Shown: positions 51,786 through 59,901, numbered from the stretch's first letter. The stretch: DNA of 64,000 nucleotides from Labrenzia sp. VG12 (GCF_002237595.1 NZ_CP022529.1:5300001-5364000), one strand, 5' to 3'. The notes: generated from the sequence alone by a model not told the origin. Numbers and translations: made by a program.

Positions 51786-53444
51786 TTAGCGCTGGCTGGT
51801 TTCCCAGTCCGGATGGATCCACGGCTCCTGGTTGGAAGCCGGCAGCGGATCCTTGCCGAGAATGTGGTCCGAGGCCTTTTCCCCGACCATAATCGACGGG
51901 GCATTGAGATTGCCATTGGTGATTTGCGGGAAGATCGAGCTGTCGGCAACACGCAGGCCGTCCACTCCGATCACGCGGCATTCCGGATCGACCACGGCCA
52001 TCGGGTCGTCCTTGGCGCCCATCCGGCAGGTGCCGCAGGGGTGATAGGCGCTTTCCACGTGTTCGCGAATGAAGTTGTTCAGGTCCTCGTCACTCTGGAC
52101 CTGATCGCCCGGCTGGATTTCCTTGCCGCGATAGTCCGCAAAGGCTTCCTGGCTGAAGATCTCGCGGGTCAGGCGGATACAGGTGCGGAAATCTTCCCAG
52201 TCGTCTTCGTGGGACATGTAGTTGAAGAGGATGGACGGTTTTTCGCGCGGGTCGGCGGAGGTCAGTTTGACATGGCCGCGTGACTTGGAGCGCATTGGTC
52301 CGACATGGGCCTGGAAGCCATGTCCTTCCGCAGCCGCCTGGCCGTCATAGCGCACGGCAAAGGGCAGGAAGTGATACTGGATATCGGGGTATTTGACGCC
52401 CGCCCTGGAGCGGATGAAGGCGGCGCTCTCGAACTGGTTGGATGCACCGAGACCCTGCTTGAAGAACAGCCATTGCGCGCCGATCAGGGCCTTGGAAATA
52501 AGGTTCCAGTGTTTGTAGAGCGTGATCGGCTGGCTGCAGGCCTGCTGCAGATAGAGTTCCAGGTGGTCCTGGAGGTTGGCGCCGACACCGGGCCGGTCGG
52601 CCACGACATCGATGCCGAGGGCCGAAAGATCGGCGGCCGGACCGATACCGGAATTCATCAGGATTTTCGGCGAGTTGATCGAGGACGCCGCGAGGACGAC
52701 CTCCCGCGCGGCCCGGGCTTCGCGGATCTCGCCGCCGGTTTCGAATTCCACGCCTGTGGCGCGTTTGTCCATGATCAGGATCTTGCGGGCAAGTGCGCCC
52801 TTGATCAGCGTGAGATTGCCGCGTTTCAGGGCGGGTTTCAGATAGGCATTGGCGGCGGACCAGCGGCGGCCCCGGTGGACCGTCATTTCCATGTCGCCGA
52901 AGCCTTCCTGGCGTTCGCCATTATAGTCTTCGGTCACGCCGTAACCGGCCTGGGCACCGGCATCGCGGAAGGCGTGAAACAGCGGGTTCCACTTGGTGCC
53001 GCGCTGGACATGGAGCGGGCCGTCGGTGCCGCGCCAGCCGCTCTGGCCGCCATGGCTGTGTTCCAGGCGCTTGTAATAGGGCAGCACGTGGCGATAGCCC
53101 CAGCCGGACGCGCCCATGTCTTCCCAGGTGTCGAAGTCGCAGGCGTGGCCGCGCACATAGACCATGCCGTTGATGGACGAGGAGCCGCCGATCACCTTGC
53201 CGCGCGGGGTCGCCAGGCGGCGTCCGCCCAGATGCGGCTCCGGTTCGCTCTGGAAGCCCCAGTCATAGAGCGGCATGTTCATCGGATAGGAGAGAGCAGC
53301 CGGCATCTGGATCAGCGGGCCGACATCCGTGCCGCCGAATTCAAGCAGCAGGACGCGGTTCTTCGGATCTTCCGACAGCCGGTAGGCCAGGGCGCAGCCG
53401 GCGGATCCGGCGCCGACGATGATGAAATCGAACTGGTCGGTCAT
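51786..53444 (-). CDS. betA: Choline dehydrogenase
   Basis: BetA is a membrane-associated GMC flavoprotein that oxidises choline to betaine aldehyde. The 552-residue length is normal. The FAD motif is FIIVGAGSAGCALAYRL (residues 7-23), GMC signature 1 is PRGKVIGGSSSINGMVYVRG, and the C-terminal active-site His lies in SAYHPCGTCRMG with the partner region NLNAPSIMVGEKASDHIL. GGAGA precedes ATG 53444. It is preceded by betI (17-base gap) and followed by betB. Confidence 0.97.
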   Translation of the reverse strand: MTDQFDFIIVGAGSAGCALAYRLSEDPKNRVLLLEFGGTDVGPLIQMPAALSYPMNMPLYDWGFQSEPEPHLGGRRLATPRGKVIGGSSSINGMVYVRGHACDFDTWEDMGASGWGYRHVLPYYKRLEHSHGGQSGWRGTDGPLHVQRGTKWNPLFHAFRDAGAQAGYGVTEDYNGERQEGFGDMEMTVHRGRRWSAANAYLKPALKRGNLTLIKGALARKILIMDKRATGVEFETGGEIREARAAREVVLAASSINSPKILMNSGIGPAADLSALGIDVVADRPGVGANLQDHLELYLQQACSQPITLYKHWNLISKALIGAQWLFFKQGLGASNQFESAAFIRSRAGVKYPDIQYHFLPFAVRYDGQAAAEGHGFQAHVGPMRSKSRGHVKLTSADPREKPSILFNYMSHEDDWEDFRTCIRLTREIFSQEAFADYRGKEIQPGDQVQSDEDLNNFIREHVESAYHPCGTCRMGAKDDPMAVVDPECRVIGVDGLRVADSSIFPQITNGNLNAPSIMVGEKASDHILGKDPLPASNQEPWIHPDWETSQR

Positions 53445-53461
53445 GAAGGTCTCCGGCCGGG

Positions 53462-54064
53462 TCAGGCGTTGGCGCCGCGCGCGGCATGCACGGCAATCTG
53501 GGTTTCGACATAGTCCTCGACCATCGCGATGGCGGCGTCCCGGTCGGTCTTTGCATCGGACAGCGCCTGGCGAATCCAGACCCCGTCGATCATGGAGGCC
53601 GTGCCTTCGGCGATGCGCCGGGCTTCGGTCTGCGGCATGAAGGCCCTGAGGTTGTGTGTCAGGTTGGAGGCGAGACGCGCGGCATAGATTTTCAACAGCC
53701 GGCTGTTGCTGTCCGTGGTCCGCGACTGGACATAGAAGGCCAGCCAGGCGGCAATGACGGCAGGCTGAAACTGGTCAACGGCAAAGTTGCCGGCAATGAT
53801 TGCGCTGATGCGCTCGCGCGGTGTTTCGGCCTTGGCAAGGCCATCGCGGATGGCGCGGCCCAACTCGGTCAGAAGGTGCCGCATGGTTGCCGCAAGTAAT
53901 TGATCTTTCGAGCCGAAATAATGATGCACCAACCCACCGGAAACACCCGCACGTTTGGCGATCTGCGCCATCGTCACGTCCGAGTATCCGCGCTCGTGAA
54001 TTGCATCAACCGTTGCGTCAATCAGGCTGCGGCGCCGCTCCGCTTCCATTCCGACCTTGGGCAT
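53462..54064 (-). CDS. betI: TetR-family repressor BetI
   Basis: BetI represses the choline-oxidation genes until choline binds. The 200-residue protein has a TetR helix-turn-helix (LIDATVDAIHERGYSDVTMA, QIAKRAGVSGGLVHHYFGSK; residues 14-52) and a helical ligand domain matching BetI. GGAGG five bases ahead of ATG 54064 fixes the start; the ATG at 54076 lies inside that ribosome binding site. It is the first gene of betIAB and diverges from choX. A palindrome lies between the two. Confidence 0.94.
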   Translation of the reverse strand: MPKVGMEAERRRSLIDATVDAIHERGYSDVTMAQIAKRAGVSGGLVHHYFGSKDQLLAATMRHLLTELGRAIRDGLAKAETPRERISAIIAGNFAVDQFQPAVIAAWLAFYVQSRTTDSNSRLLKIYAARLASNLTHNLRAFMPQTEARRIAEGTASMIDGVWIRQALSDAKTDRDAAIAMVEDYVETQIAVHAARGANA

Positions 54065-54098
54065 TTCGACCTCCATCTGTCTCTTGGTCTTATTTTTA

Positions 54099-54108
54099 AT
54101 TGATCAAT
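54099..54108. promoter_or_regulatory. Candidate BetI operator between betI and choX
   Basis: ATTGATCAAT is a perfect 10-bp palindrome followed by two more CAAT repeats (ATCAATCAATCAAT), 35 bases upstream of betI in the AT-rich divergent region. BetI sites in other bacteria are AT-rich palindromes with TTGAT/ATCAA elements, so this is the best candidate. It could control both arms. Confidence 0.45.
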
Positions 54109-54255
54109 CAATCAATGAAAACTTGCAAATTTTTCCCGTGGATGTTTGGATCAACATTGGGCAGGCTGTGGGAAGCGTATGTGGAGGGCGTTATACCGAA
54201 GCAACCCCGCCCTGCAGAAAAGCAAAAAAGTTCGACTTTCCTTAGGAGGTATATC

Positions 54256-55200
54256 ATGAAAGTAGCAGCGAAACTCGCTGGAGGTATTGCGCTCGGATTT
54301 CTGCTGACCGGCACCGCACTGGCCAGTGAGCCCGAGGCCTGCAAGTCAGTCCGCTTCTCCGACGTCGGCTGGACCGACATCACCGCCACCACCGCCGCAA
54401 CCTCGGTTGTCCTGGAAGCGCTCGGCTACGAGCCGGACGTGAAGATCCTGTCCGTGCCGGTGACCTATGCGTCCCTGAAGAACAAGGACATCGACATCTT
54501 CCTCGGCAACTGGATGCCGACCATGGAAGGCGACATCAAGGCCTACCGTGAAGACGGCTCTGTCGAAACCGTGCGCGCCAACCTCGAAGGCGCCAAGTAC
54601 ACGCTGGCCGTTCCGGAATACACCTACGACAAGGGCCTGAAGAGTTTCCAGGATATCGCCAAGTTTAAGGACGACCTCGACGGCAAGATCTACGGCATCG
54701 AGCCGGGCAATGACGGCAACCGACTGATCATTGGCATGATCGACCAGAACCTTTTCGATCTGGAAGGCTTTGAAGTGGTTGAATCCTCCGAGCAGGGCAT
54801 GCTGGCCCAGGTTGCACGCGCCAACCGCCGCGAGAACGACATCGTTTTCCTCGGCTGGGAACCGCACCCGATGAACGCCAACTTCAAAATGAAGTACCTT
54901 GACGGCGGTGACGACATCTTTGGCCCGAACTATGGCGGTGCCACCGTCTACACGAACGTTCGGGCGGGCTACACCACGGAATGCCCGAATGTCGGCAAGC
55001 TGCTCGAGAACCTGGAGTTCTCGCTCGCGATGGAAAACGAGATCATGGGCGCGATCCTGATCGACGGCGAAGACCCCAACAAGGCGGCCGCGGCCTGGTT
55101 GAAGGAGCACCCGGCGACCTTCGAAAACTGGCTGGTCGGCGTGAAGACCTTCGATGGTGGTGACAGCTTTGCAGCCGTCAAGGGCGCCCTCGGCCTCTAA
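54256..55200 (+). CDS. choX: Choline ABC transporter, periplasmic binding protein ChoX
   Basis: ChoX binds choline in the periplasm with high affinity. The 314-residue precursor has a signal peptide (VAAKLAGGIALGFLLTGTAL, cleavage near ALAS-E). VRFSDVGWTDITATTAATSV, IFLGNWMPTMEGDI and GIEPGNDGNRLI carry the aromatic and charged residues typical of choline and betaine binding. TAGGAGG before ATG 54256 is strong. A terminator hairpin follows, so choX is probably made in excess over choW and choV. It is divergent from betI. Confidence 0.94.
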   Translation: MKVAAKLAGGIALGFLLTGTALASEPEACKSVRFSDVGWTDITATTAATSVVLEALGYEPDVKILSVPVTYASLKNKDIDIFLGNWMPTMEGDIKAYREDGSVETVRANLEGAKYTLAVPEYTYDKGLKSFQDIAKFKDDLDGKIYGIEPGNDGNRLIIGMIDQNLFDLEGFEVVESSEQGMLAQVARANRRENDIVFLGWEPHPMNANFKMKYLDGGDDIFGPNYGGATVYTNVRAGYTTECPNVGKLLENLEFSLAMENEIMGAILIDGEDPNKAAAAWLKEHPATFENWLVGVKTFDGGDSFAAVKGALGL

Positions 55201-55213
55201 GCGACGCTCAAAG

Positions 55214-55250
55214 CGGCGCCGGTGCGGACCTCCCACCGGCGCCGTCTTTT
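55214..55250 (+). terminator. Intra-operon terminator between choX and choW
   Basis: CGGCGCCGGTG and CACCGGCGCCG form an 11-bp stem (55214-55224 with 55234-55244) followed by TCTTTTTA. Placed just past the binding-protein gene, it can attenuate expression of the permease genes. Confidence 0.8.
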
Positions 55251-55281
55251 TATAACAACACAAAACTTCCGGAGCGGCAGG

Positions 55282-56124
55282 TTGGACTGGCTGACAGACA
55301 ACAAGCTGCCGATCGGCCCATGGGCAAGGTCCCTCGTCGATTGGCTCACCGACAATGCCTATTGGGTGTTTGACGGTATTTCATATTTCCTGGAAACCCT
55401 CATCGACGGGATCCTGTGGCTGCTGCAAACGCCGCATCCGCTTTTCGTCGTGGTTGTGGCCGTCGCCATCGGCTATGCGGTCCACCGCACGATCGCCTTT
55501 GCCGCGTTCGTCGCCGTCTCGCTGCTTCTGATCATCAATCAGGGCTATTGGGAAGAGACGACGGAAACGCTGGCACTGGTGATTGCCGCTTCGGTCGTCT
55601 GCATGGCCGTCGGCGTGCCCGTTGGTGTGGTTGGCGCGCACAACCCGCGTTTTTATGCCGCGATCCGTCCCGTGCTCGATCTGATGCAGACGATCCCGAC
55701 CTTCGTGTACCTGATTCCGGCGCTGATCCTGTTCGGTCTCGGCATGGTGCCAGGTCTGATCGCAACCGTGATCTTCGCCATTCCGGCACCGATCCGGCTG
55801 ACGCAGCTCGGCGTCTCCTCGACACCGACGGCGTTGATCGAAGCGGGGCAGGCCTTTGGCGCCACCAAGCGGCAGCTGCTCTGGAAGATCGAACTGCCTT
55901 ATGCGCTGCCGCAGATCATGGCGGGTCTGACCCAGACCATCATGCTGTCGCTGTCCATGGTGGTGATCGCGGCTCTCGTTGGCGCCGATGGTCTCGGCGT
56001 GCCGACGCTCAGAGCCCTGAACACCGTGAACATTGCACAAGGCTTCGAGGTTGGCGTCTGTATCGTCCTGATCGCCATCGTGCTTGACCGGTTCTTCCGG
56101 GCCCAGGAAGGAGGCAAGCGATGA
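55282..56124 (+). CDS. choW: Choline ABC transporter permease ChoW
   Basis: The 280-residue permease has about six membrane segments and the ProW-type coupling loop (EAGQAFGATKRQLLWKIELP, about residues 192-211). DLMQTIPTFVYLIPALILFG is diagnostic of this family. I take TTG 55282 (reading MDWLTDNKLPIG) as the start because GGAG lies nine bases upstream; a frame from 55222 exists but overlaps the terminator. It overlaps choV by 4 bases. Confidence 0.92.
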   Translation: MDWLTDNKLPIGPWARSLVDWLTDNAYWVFDGISYFLETLIDGILWLLQTPHPLFVVVVAVAIGYAVHRTIAFAAFVAVSLLLIINQGYWEETTETLALVIAASVVCMAVGVPVGVVGAHNPRFYAAIRPVLDLMQTIPTFVYLIPALILFGLGMVPGLIATVIFAIPAPIRLTQLGVSSTPTALIEAGQAFGATKRQLLWKIELPYALPQIMAGLTQTIMLSLSMVVIAALVGADGLGVPTLRALNTVNIAQGFEVGVCIVLIAIVLDRFFRAQEGGKR

Positions 56125-57164
56125 GTGACGCTAATCCCGCAACCATCGTCTCCTTCAAGGATGTCGATATCGTTTTTGGCGACAAGCCGCAAACGGCCCT
56201 GCCGCTGATCGATGCGGGTAAGACCCGCCAGGAAATCCAGGCCGAGACGGGCCAGATCCTGGGCGTCGCAGGCGCAAGCTTCGACATCTATGAGGGCGAG
56301 GTCATCGTGCTGATGGGCCTGTCCGGCTCGGGCAAGTCGACCCTGCTGCGGGCGGTCAACGGGCTGAACCCGGTGATCCGCGGCGAAGTTCAGGTGCATG
56401 ACGGCAGCCGCTACATCAACCCGGAGACCTGTCCTGAAAACGAGCTCCGGGAACTGCGCCGGCACCGCATCGGCATGGTGTTCCAGCAATTCGGCCTCTT
56501 GCCCTGGCGCACGGTGGCTGAAAATGTCGGTTTCGGTCTTGAACTGGCGGGCATGCCGGTAAAGGAACGCGCCGCCAAGGTGGAAGCCCAGCTGAAGCTG
56601 GTCGGCCTGACCGGCTGGGGCGAGAAATACGTCCACGAGCTTTCCGGCGGCATGCAGCAGCGTGTGGGTCTTGCCCGTGCCTTTGCCACCGACGCTCCGA
56701 TCCTCTTGATGGATGAGCCGTTTTCTGCGCTTGATCCGCTGATCCGCGACAAGCTGCAGGATGAGTTGCTCGATCTTCAAAAAGAGCTCAACCGGACGAT
56801 CATCTTCGTCAGCCACGATCTCGATGAAGCCGCCAAGATCGGCTCGCGCATCGCCATCATGGAAGGCGGCCGGGTGATCCAGCTGGGTACGCCGCAGGAG
56901 ATCGTCAAGACGCCGGCAACGGAGTATGTGGCGGACTTTGTCAGCCACATGAACCCGCTGAACGTCCTGCGGGCCCGTGACATCATGGTGCCGCCAGGCA
57001 GCCTGTCGGGCTCTCTGGCGTCGGCTCTGAACTGCGATGCCAACACGCCGATCCGCGAGGTCGCCCGGCTGAAGAAGTCCAGCTCGGAGCCTGTCGTCGT
57101 TCAGAAGGACGGCGCCATTGTCGGTGTCATCGGCGAGAACGAGTTGCTGGACTGCATGCTCTAA
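56121..57164 (+). CDS. choV: Choline ABC transporter ATP-binding protein ChoV
   Basis: The 347-residue ATPase has Walker A GLSGSGKST (about residues 69-77), signature LSGGMQQRVGLARAF, Walker B ILLMDEPFSALDP and switch His in FVSHDLDEA. It begins with an extended N-terminus (residues 1-55; LPLIDAGKTRQEIQAETG) found in this ProV-like group. A C-terminal regulatory region (about 270-347) contains only one CBS-like repeat, which suggests limited osmotic gating. Its start is coupled to the choW stop by ATGA. Confidence 0.94.
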   Translation: MSDANPATIVSFKDVDIVFGDKPQTALPLIDAGKTRQEIQAETGQILGVAGASFDIYEGEVIVLMGLSGSGKSTLLRAVNGLNPVIRGEVQVHDGSRYINPETCPENELRELRRHRIGMVFQQFGLLPWRTVAENVGFGLELAGMPVKERAAKVEAQLKLVGLTGWGEKYVHELSGGMQQRVGLARAFATDAPILLMDEPFSALDPLIRDKLQDELLDLQKELNRTIIFVSHDLDEAAKIGSRIAIMEGGRVIQLGTPQEIVKTPATEYVADFVSHMNPLNVLRARDIMVPPGSLSGSLASALNCDANTPIREVARLKKSSSEPVVVQKDGAIVGVIGENELLDCML

Positions 57165-57195
57165 GGGGCAAGGCACGCTGAGCAACAAACACAGA

Positions 57196-57525
57196 CCTCA
57201 TCCTGAGGAGCCGCGCGAGCGGCGTCTCGAAGGATGGATTGCTTGCGCTAAAGCAAGACGCCCATCCTTTGAGACGGACCTATCGGTCCTCCTCACTGTC
57301 TGGCCCGAAAGTGATCTAGGACGCAGCTTTCATCGTTCCTGGCACGAACTTGCCCCCTCTCGGTTGTCTTCCCCGCGAAAGCGGGGACCCAGTAACCTCA
57401 TGAATCGGCGCTATAAATTAAATCTAACCTCACGGAGTCCTGGTTTCCCGCTTTCGCGGGAATGACACATGTGACTGAAGCATTCGCCCCGGCCATCACT
57501 TTCGGGCCAGACTCTCAGGATGAGG
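57196..57525. repeat. Older palindromic repeat interrupted by the 215-bp element
   Basis: The outer ends CCTCATCCTGAGGAGCC (57196) and CTCAGGATGAGG (ends 57525) are inverted repeats of one another; removing 57298-57512 and one CTCA joins them as TCCTCCTCAGGATGAGG. The internal parts GTCTCGAAGGATGG and CATCCTTTGAGACGGACC belong to the same type as the copy at 44286. No gene lies in 57165-57594. Confidence 0.7.
57298..57512. mobile_element. MITE-like 215-bp element, copy 2 (right of the bet/cho locus)
   Basis: This copy has perfect 18-bp terminal inverted repeats: GTCTGGCCCGAAAGTGAT at the left and its inverse ATCACTTTCGGGCCAGAC at the right. It lies in the same orientation as copy 1, 7.29 kb away, and is almost identical. 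CTCA is present on both sides (CTCAct before, ctCTCAGG after), the expected target duplication. It has no coding capacity, so a transposase acting in trans would be needed. Confidence 0.85.
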
Positions 57526-57594
57526 TTCGTTGTTGAGACGCTACGATGAACTTAATTAAGCAGCCCCTTGCCGCTGCCGCGGCATCAAACGCCA

Positions 57595-57906
57595 CTATTT
57601 TCCATTGGAGAGCACGATAACAAACAAAGAGACGAAGCAAATGATGAATCCGGAAAACCCGCCAAAGACAAAAATTCTTTGAGTTTTGAATTGCGGAGAA
57701 AGAAGGAACGGATTCAATTTCCGATTTTGCTGACCCCACTTTTCGCCCTGGGAAAGTCTTTTTTCATTGTTGGAAGTGAGCCCAAATTTGGCTTTGAAAA
57801 TCGTCGAAGCAATCCCCAGAAAAGCAAAAACGAATGCAACGATAGCCGAAGCGAATAATATCATTGCAAGGATCTGGATAGCTGCCGGTAGGGTCTCGAG
57901 CTTCAT
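57595..57906 (-). CDS. Small membrane protein, function unknown
   Basis: The 103-residue protein has two membrane segments (IQILAMILFASAIVAFVFAF, residues 10-29, and IFVFGGFSGFIICFVSLFVI near 78-97) separated by a basic loop. No family is recognised. GAGG five bases before ATG 57906 supports translation. Its codon use is more AT-rich than neighbouring genes, which fits recent acquisition or weak constraint. The overlapping plus-strand frame is less likely because it lacks membrane or domain signals. Confidence 0.5.
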   Translation of the reverse strand: MKLETLPAAIQILAMILFASAIVAFVFAFLGIASTIFKAKFGLTSNNEKRLSQGEKWGQQNRKLNPFLLSPQFKTQRIFVFGGFSGFIICFVSLFVIVLSNGK

Positions 57907-58004
57907 CTAAACCTCGGTGGACATCGAACGATGCGCAAACATTTCAATTGTAAGTGCGTGTCCTTTTTAGACAACCAATTGGCTAGCAACCACCTGGAAA
58001 ACAA

Positions 58005-58028
58005 AAACGGGGCCGAAAGGCCCCGTTT
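58005..58028 (-). terminator. Rho-independent terminator of the second cold-shock gene
   Basis: AAACGGGGCC and GGCCCCGTTT form a 10-bp stem with a four-base loop, and the minus-strand side runs into TTTTTGTTTT. It starts 48 bases past the stop codon. Confidence 0.9.
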
Positions 58029-58075
58029 CCGTATTTTGTCTGCGCCTGCCGTCTCACGACGGCGGCTGCAAAAGC

Positions 58076-58288
58076 TTAGAGCAGCTCGAGCTGAGCAGCC
58101 TGCTTGCCGCGGCCACGACGGTCGTCTTCGGCAACGAAGGAGATTTTCGCGCCTTCAACAGGCGTACCGATTCCGGCCTGCTCGAAAGCAGTGATGTGGA
58201 CGAACACATCCTTGGAGCCGTTTTCCGGCGTGATGAAGCCAAAGCCACGGTCGTGGTTGAAGAATTTGATGGTGCCGTTCTCGCGCAT
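58076..58288 (-). CDS. CspA-family cold-shock protein (copy 2)
   Basis: The 70-residue cold-shock domain begins MRENGTIKFFNHDRGFGFIT. RNP1 (RGFGFI) and RNP2 (DVFVHI) are intact. It differs clearly from copy 1 at 24206 (for example PVEGAKISFVAEDDRRGRG versus the SGKSAAD region there). ATG 58288 is placed by homology; AAAGG lies about seven bases upstream. The frame is open to 58543, and this is a long untranslated leader as usual for cold-shock genes. Confidence 0.93.
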   Translation of the reverse strand: MRENGTIKFFNHDRGFGFITPENGSKDVFVHITAFEQAGIGTPVEGAKISFVAEDDRRGRGKQAAQLELL

Positions 58289-58637
58289 GGAGAAGCCTTT
58301 CCGTAGGTAGAATGCGCCGTCCCGTTTCCGGCAGGGCGCGGATAAACGAGAAGTCACTAAGAAACGGAAAGCTTGCCAATTCAGAGCAGCGCTTAATGGA
58401 GCAGCCACCGAAGTCAGTCTCACCGGGTCTTTCGTCAGTCCCGTACGGCACAACGCGTACCGATGGCGGATAATGTAGGTGCCGTTGGGAGTCGCGGCAA
58501 GTGAAACTTGTGTCAGAAACGGGGAAAGGCTGATTTTGGGCATGACTGGTCTGGAAATTGCCCTTCAGTTTCCCACTTTTCGCCCAATGCTTGAATAGAA
58601 ATGTCGTGTGGGCAGGGGCGAAGAGGGAAGAGTTGAT
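58289..58637. other. Divergent leader region of the cold-shock gene and the 58638 gene
   Basis: No gene is seen. The minus-strand part is the likely cold-shock mRNA leader. No convincing promoter or riboswitch could be placed. Confidence 0.4.
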
Positions 58638-59354
58638 ATGATCAGGCAGTCGCTGTTTGGATTGATGCTTTGGATCTTCGCCACCCCGGTATTTGCAGGT
58701 ATTCCGGTCGAACGCGAGATGACTTGCCCCGTAGGTGGGGAGGTTTTCAAGGTCGTGGAGACACTGTCCTGCACTTCCTTTGGGCGCACGATGTCTTTTC
58801 GAGGAGTATCCTCCTGCGAGTTCGTGACACGTCTCCCGGTCTGCCCTGGCAACGGTCTGCCGCTATATGTAGATTTTTCGGAAGACGAGCTGGAAAAGCT
58901 CGAGGTCTTCATGAAAACGGATGCCTACCAGGCCATCCAGGCCGTTCCACCGTGGCAAAGGGCCTATCGCGTCGCGGCCGAGCTTGATCACACGGGCTCC
59001 AACCGGGGTTTCTTCCTGCTGCTGCAGGCCCTCTGGTATGAGAGCGACACTTTCTTGAAAGACGCTGCCGGACTGGATGCATTGGAGACTGAGGCGGAAG
59101 GGGAGGTCGCGCGTGCCGGCGCGCGGCAAAAGGCGTATGCCGCCGCGATTGTCTCTTATGCACTGTTCGCAGCCGACAGGCCGGAGAAGGCGCAGGTCTG
59201 GTTTGAGCGGGCAGTGGAGCTGGTCGACGCCCTTGGCGAGGACCATGAGGCGGACCGCACATATCTGAAGGCCTATCTGGCAAGGGTGTCGACCTGCCGG
59301 AGCGATATGTCCGTTGAAAGCTGCCGGCCAAATGCGGGTTTTGAACCCGAATAG
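58638..59354 (+). CDS. Secreted conserved hypothetical protein
   Basis: The 238-residue protein has a signal peptide (IRQSLFGLMLWIFATPVFAG, residues 2-21). The mature part starts with VEREMTCPVGGEVFKVVETL, and later has RLPVCPGNGLPLYVDFSEDE. The CPVGG and CPGNG pair of cysteine-glycine turns resembles a zinc-knuckle pattern seen in DUF2225-like proteins, but the assignment is tentative. The second half (YRVAAELDHTGSNRGFFLLL; AAIVSYALFAADRPEKAQVW) looks like TPR-type helices. ATG 58638 is chosen at the signal peptide. Function unknown. Confidence 0.65.
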   Translation: MIRQSLFGLMLWIFATPVFAGIPVEREMTCPVGGEVFKVVETLSCTSFGRTMSFRGVSSCEFVTRLPVCPGNGLPLYVDFSEDELEKLEVFMKTDAYQAIQAVPPWQRAYRVAAELDHTGSNRGFFLLLQALWYESDTFLKDAAGLDALETEAEGEVARAGARQKAYAAAIVSYALFAADRPEKAQVWFERAVELVDALGEDHEADRTYLKAYLARVSTCRSDMSVESCRPNAGFEPE

Positions 59355-59385
59355 GGCGCATTTCCGCAAAACCGCATGCCTGTGA

Positions 59386-59406
59386 CTCCGGTCACAGCGA
59401 CCGGAG
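59386..59406. other. Hairpin downstream of the 58638 gene
   Basis: CTCCGGTC-acagc-GACCGGAG (59386-59393 with 59399-59406) forms an 8-bp stem without a T-run. It may help end the upstream transcript, or act in the leader of the BA14K gene. Confidence 0.45.
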
Positions 59407-59479
59407 CGCTCCCTTCCTATGTTGGTGTCATGAGCTGAGGCGAACAGGACAGGCCTCGCAAACCAGAAGGGACACCGTC

Positions 59480-59821
59480 ATGTTCAAGAAAGTTGCTACC
59501 ACCACCGTCGCACTGGCTCTTGTTGCCGGTGCAGCCCTCACCACCCAGACGCAATCCGCCAACGCCGCTGAAGGCTGGCAGGTGGGTGTCGGCATCGCCG
59601 GTGGCCTTGCTGCAGGCGCGATCCTGGGCTCCGCCCTGTCGCAGCCGCGCTACGTCGCGCCGCCGCCGGCCTATTACCCGGCACCGGCTCCGGTCGTCGT
59701 TTATCGCCCGGCTCCGTGGAGCCCGGCCTGGTACAATTACTGCAGTCGCAAATACCGGTCCTTCAACCCGAACACCGGTTACTTCCTGGCCTATTCCGGC
59801 CAGTACAAATTCTGCCGCTAA
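59480..59821 (+). CDS. BA14K family lectin-like secreted protein
   Basis: The 113-residue precursor has a signal peptide (MFKKVATTTVALALVAGAAL, cleavage near SANAA). It has a glycine-rich membrane-like stretch (VGIAGGLAAGAILGSA), a Pro/Tyr linker (YVAPPPAYYPAPAPVVVYRP) and the BA14K C-terminus WYNYCSRKYRSFNPNTGYFL ending in C. The family was named for an immunoreactive Brucella protein with lectin-like properties and is common in Hyphomicrobiales. A strong terminator follows. It is monocistronic. Confidence 0.92.
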   Translation: MFKKVATTTVALALVAGAALTTQTQSANAAEGWQVGVGIAGGLAAGAILGSALSQPRYVAPPPAYYPAPAPVVVYRPAPWSPAWYNYCSRKYRSFNPNTGYFLAYSGQYKFCR

Positions 59822-59901
59822 ATGCGGTCCAGCCGTCAGAGACGGGCTTGGGCAAAGCTATAGAGCCGGGGCGCAATCACCCCCAAAGGGTATCCGGCCA
59901 C

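Noticed and set aside
41640..57520. CRISPR-like spacing of the repeats
   Set aside because: Repeats are long, few, widely separated and self-complementary. No short regularly spaced repeats or cas genes exist in the window.
57568..57858. Plus-strand 96-codon frame opposite the small membrane protein
   Set aside because: The minus frame has two membrane segments and a ribosome binding site; the plus frame has a random Asn/Lys/Ser-rich composition.
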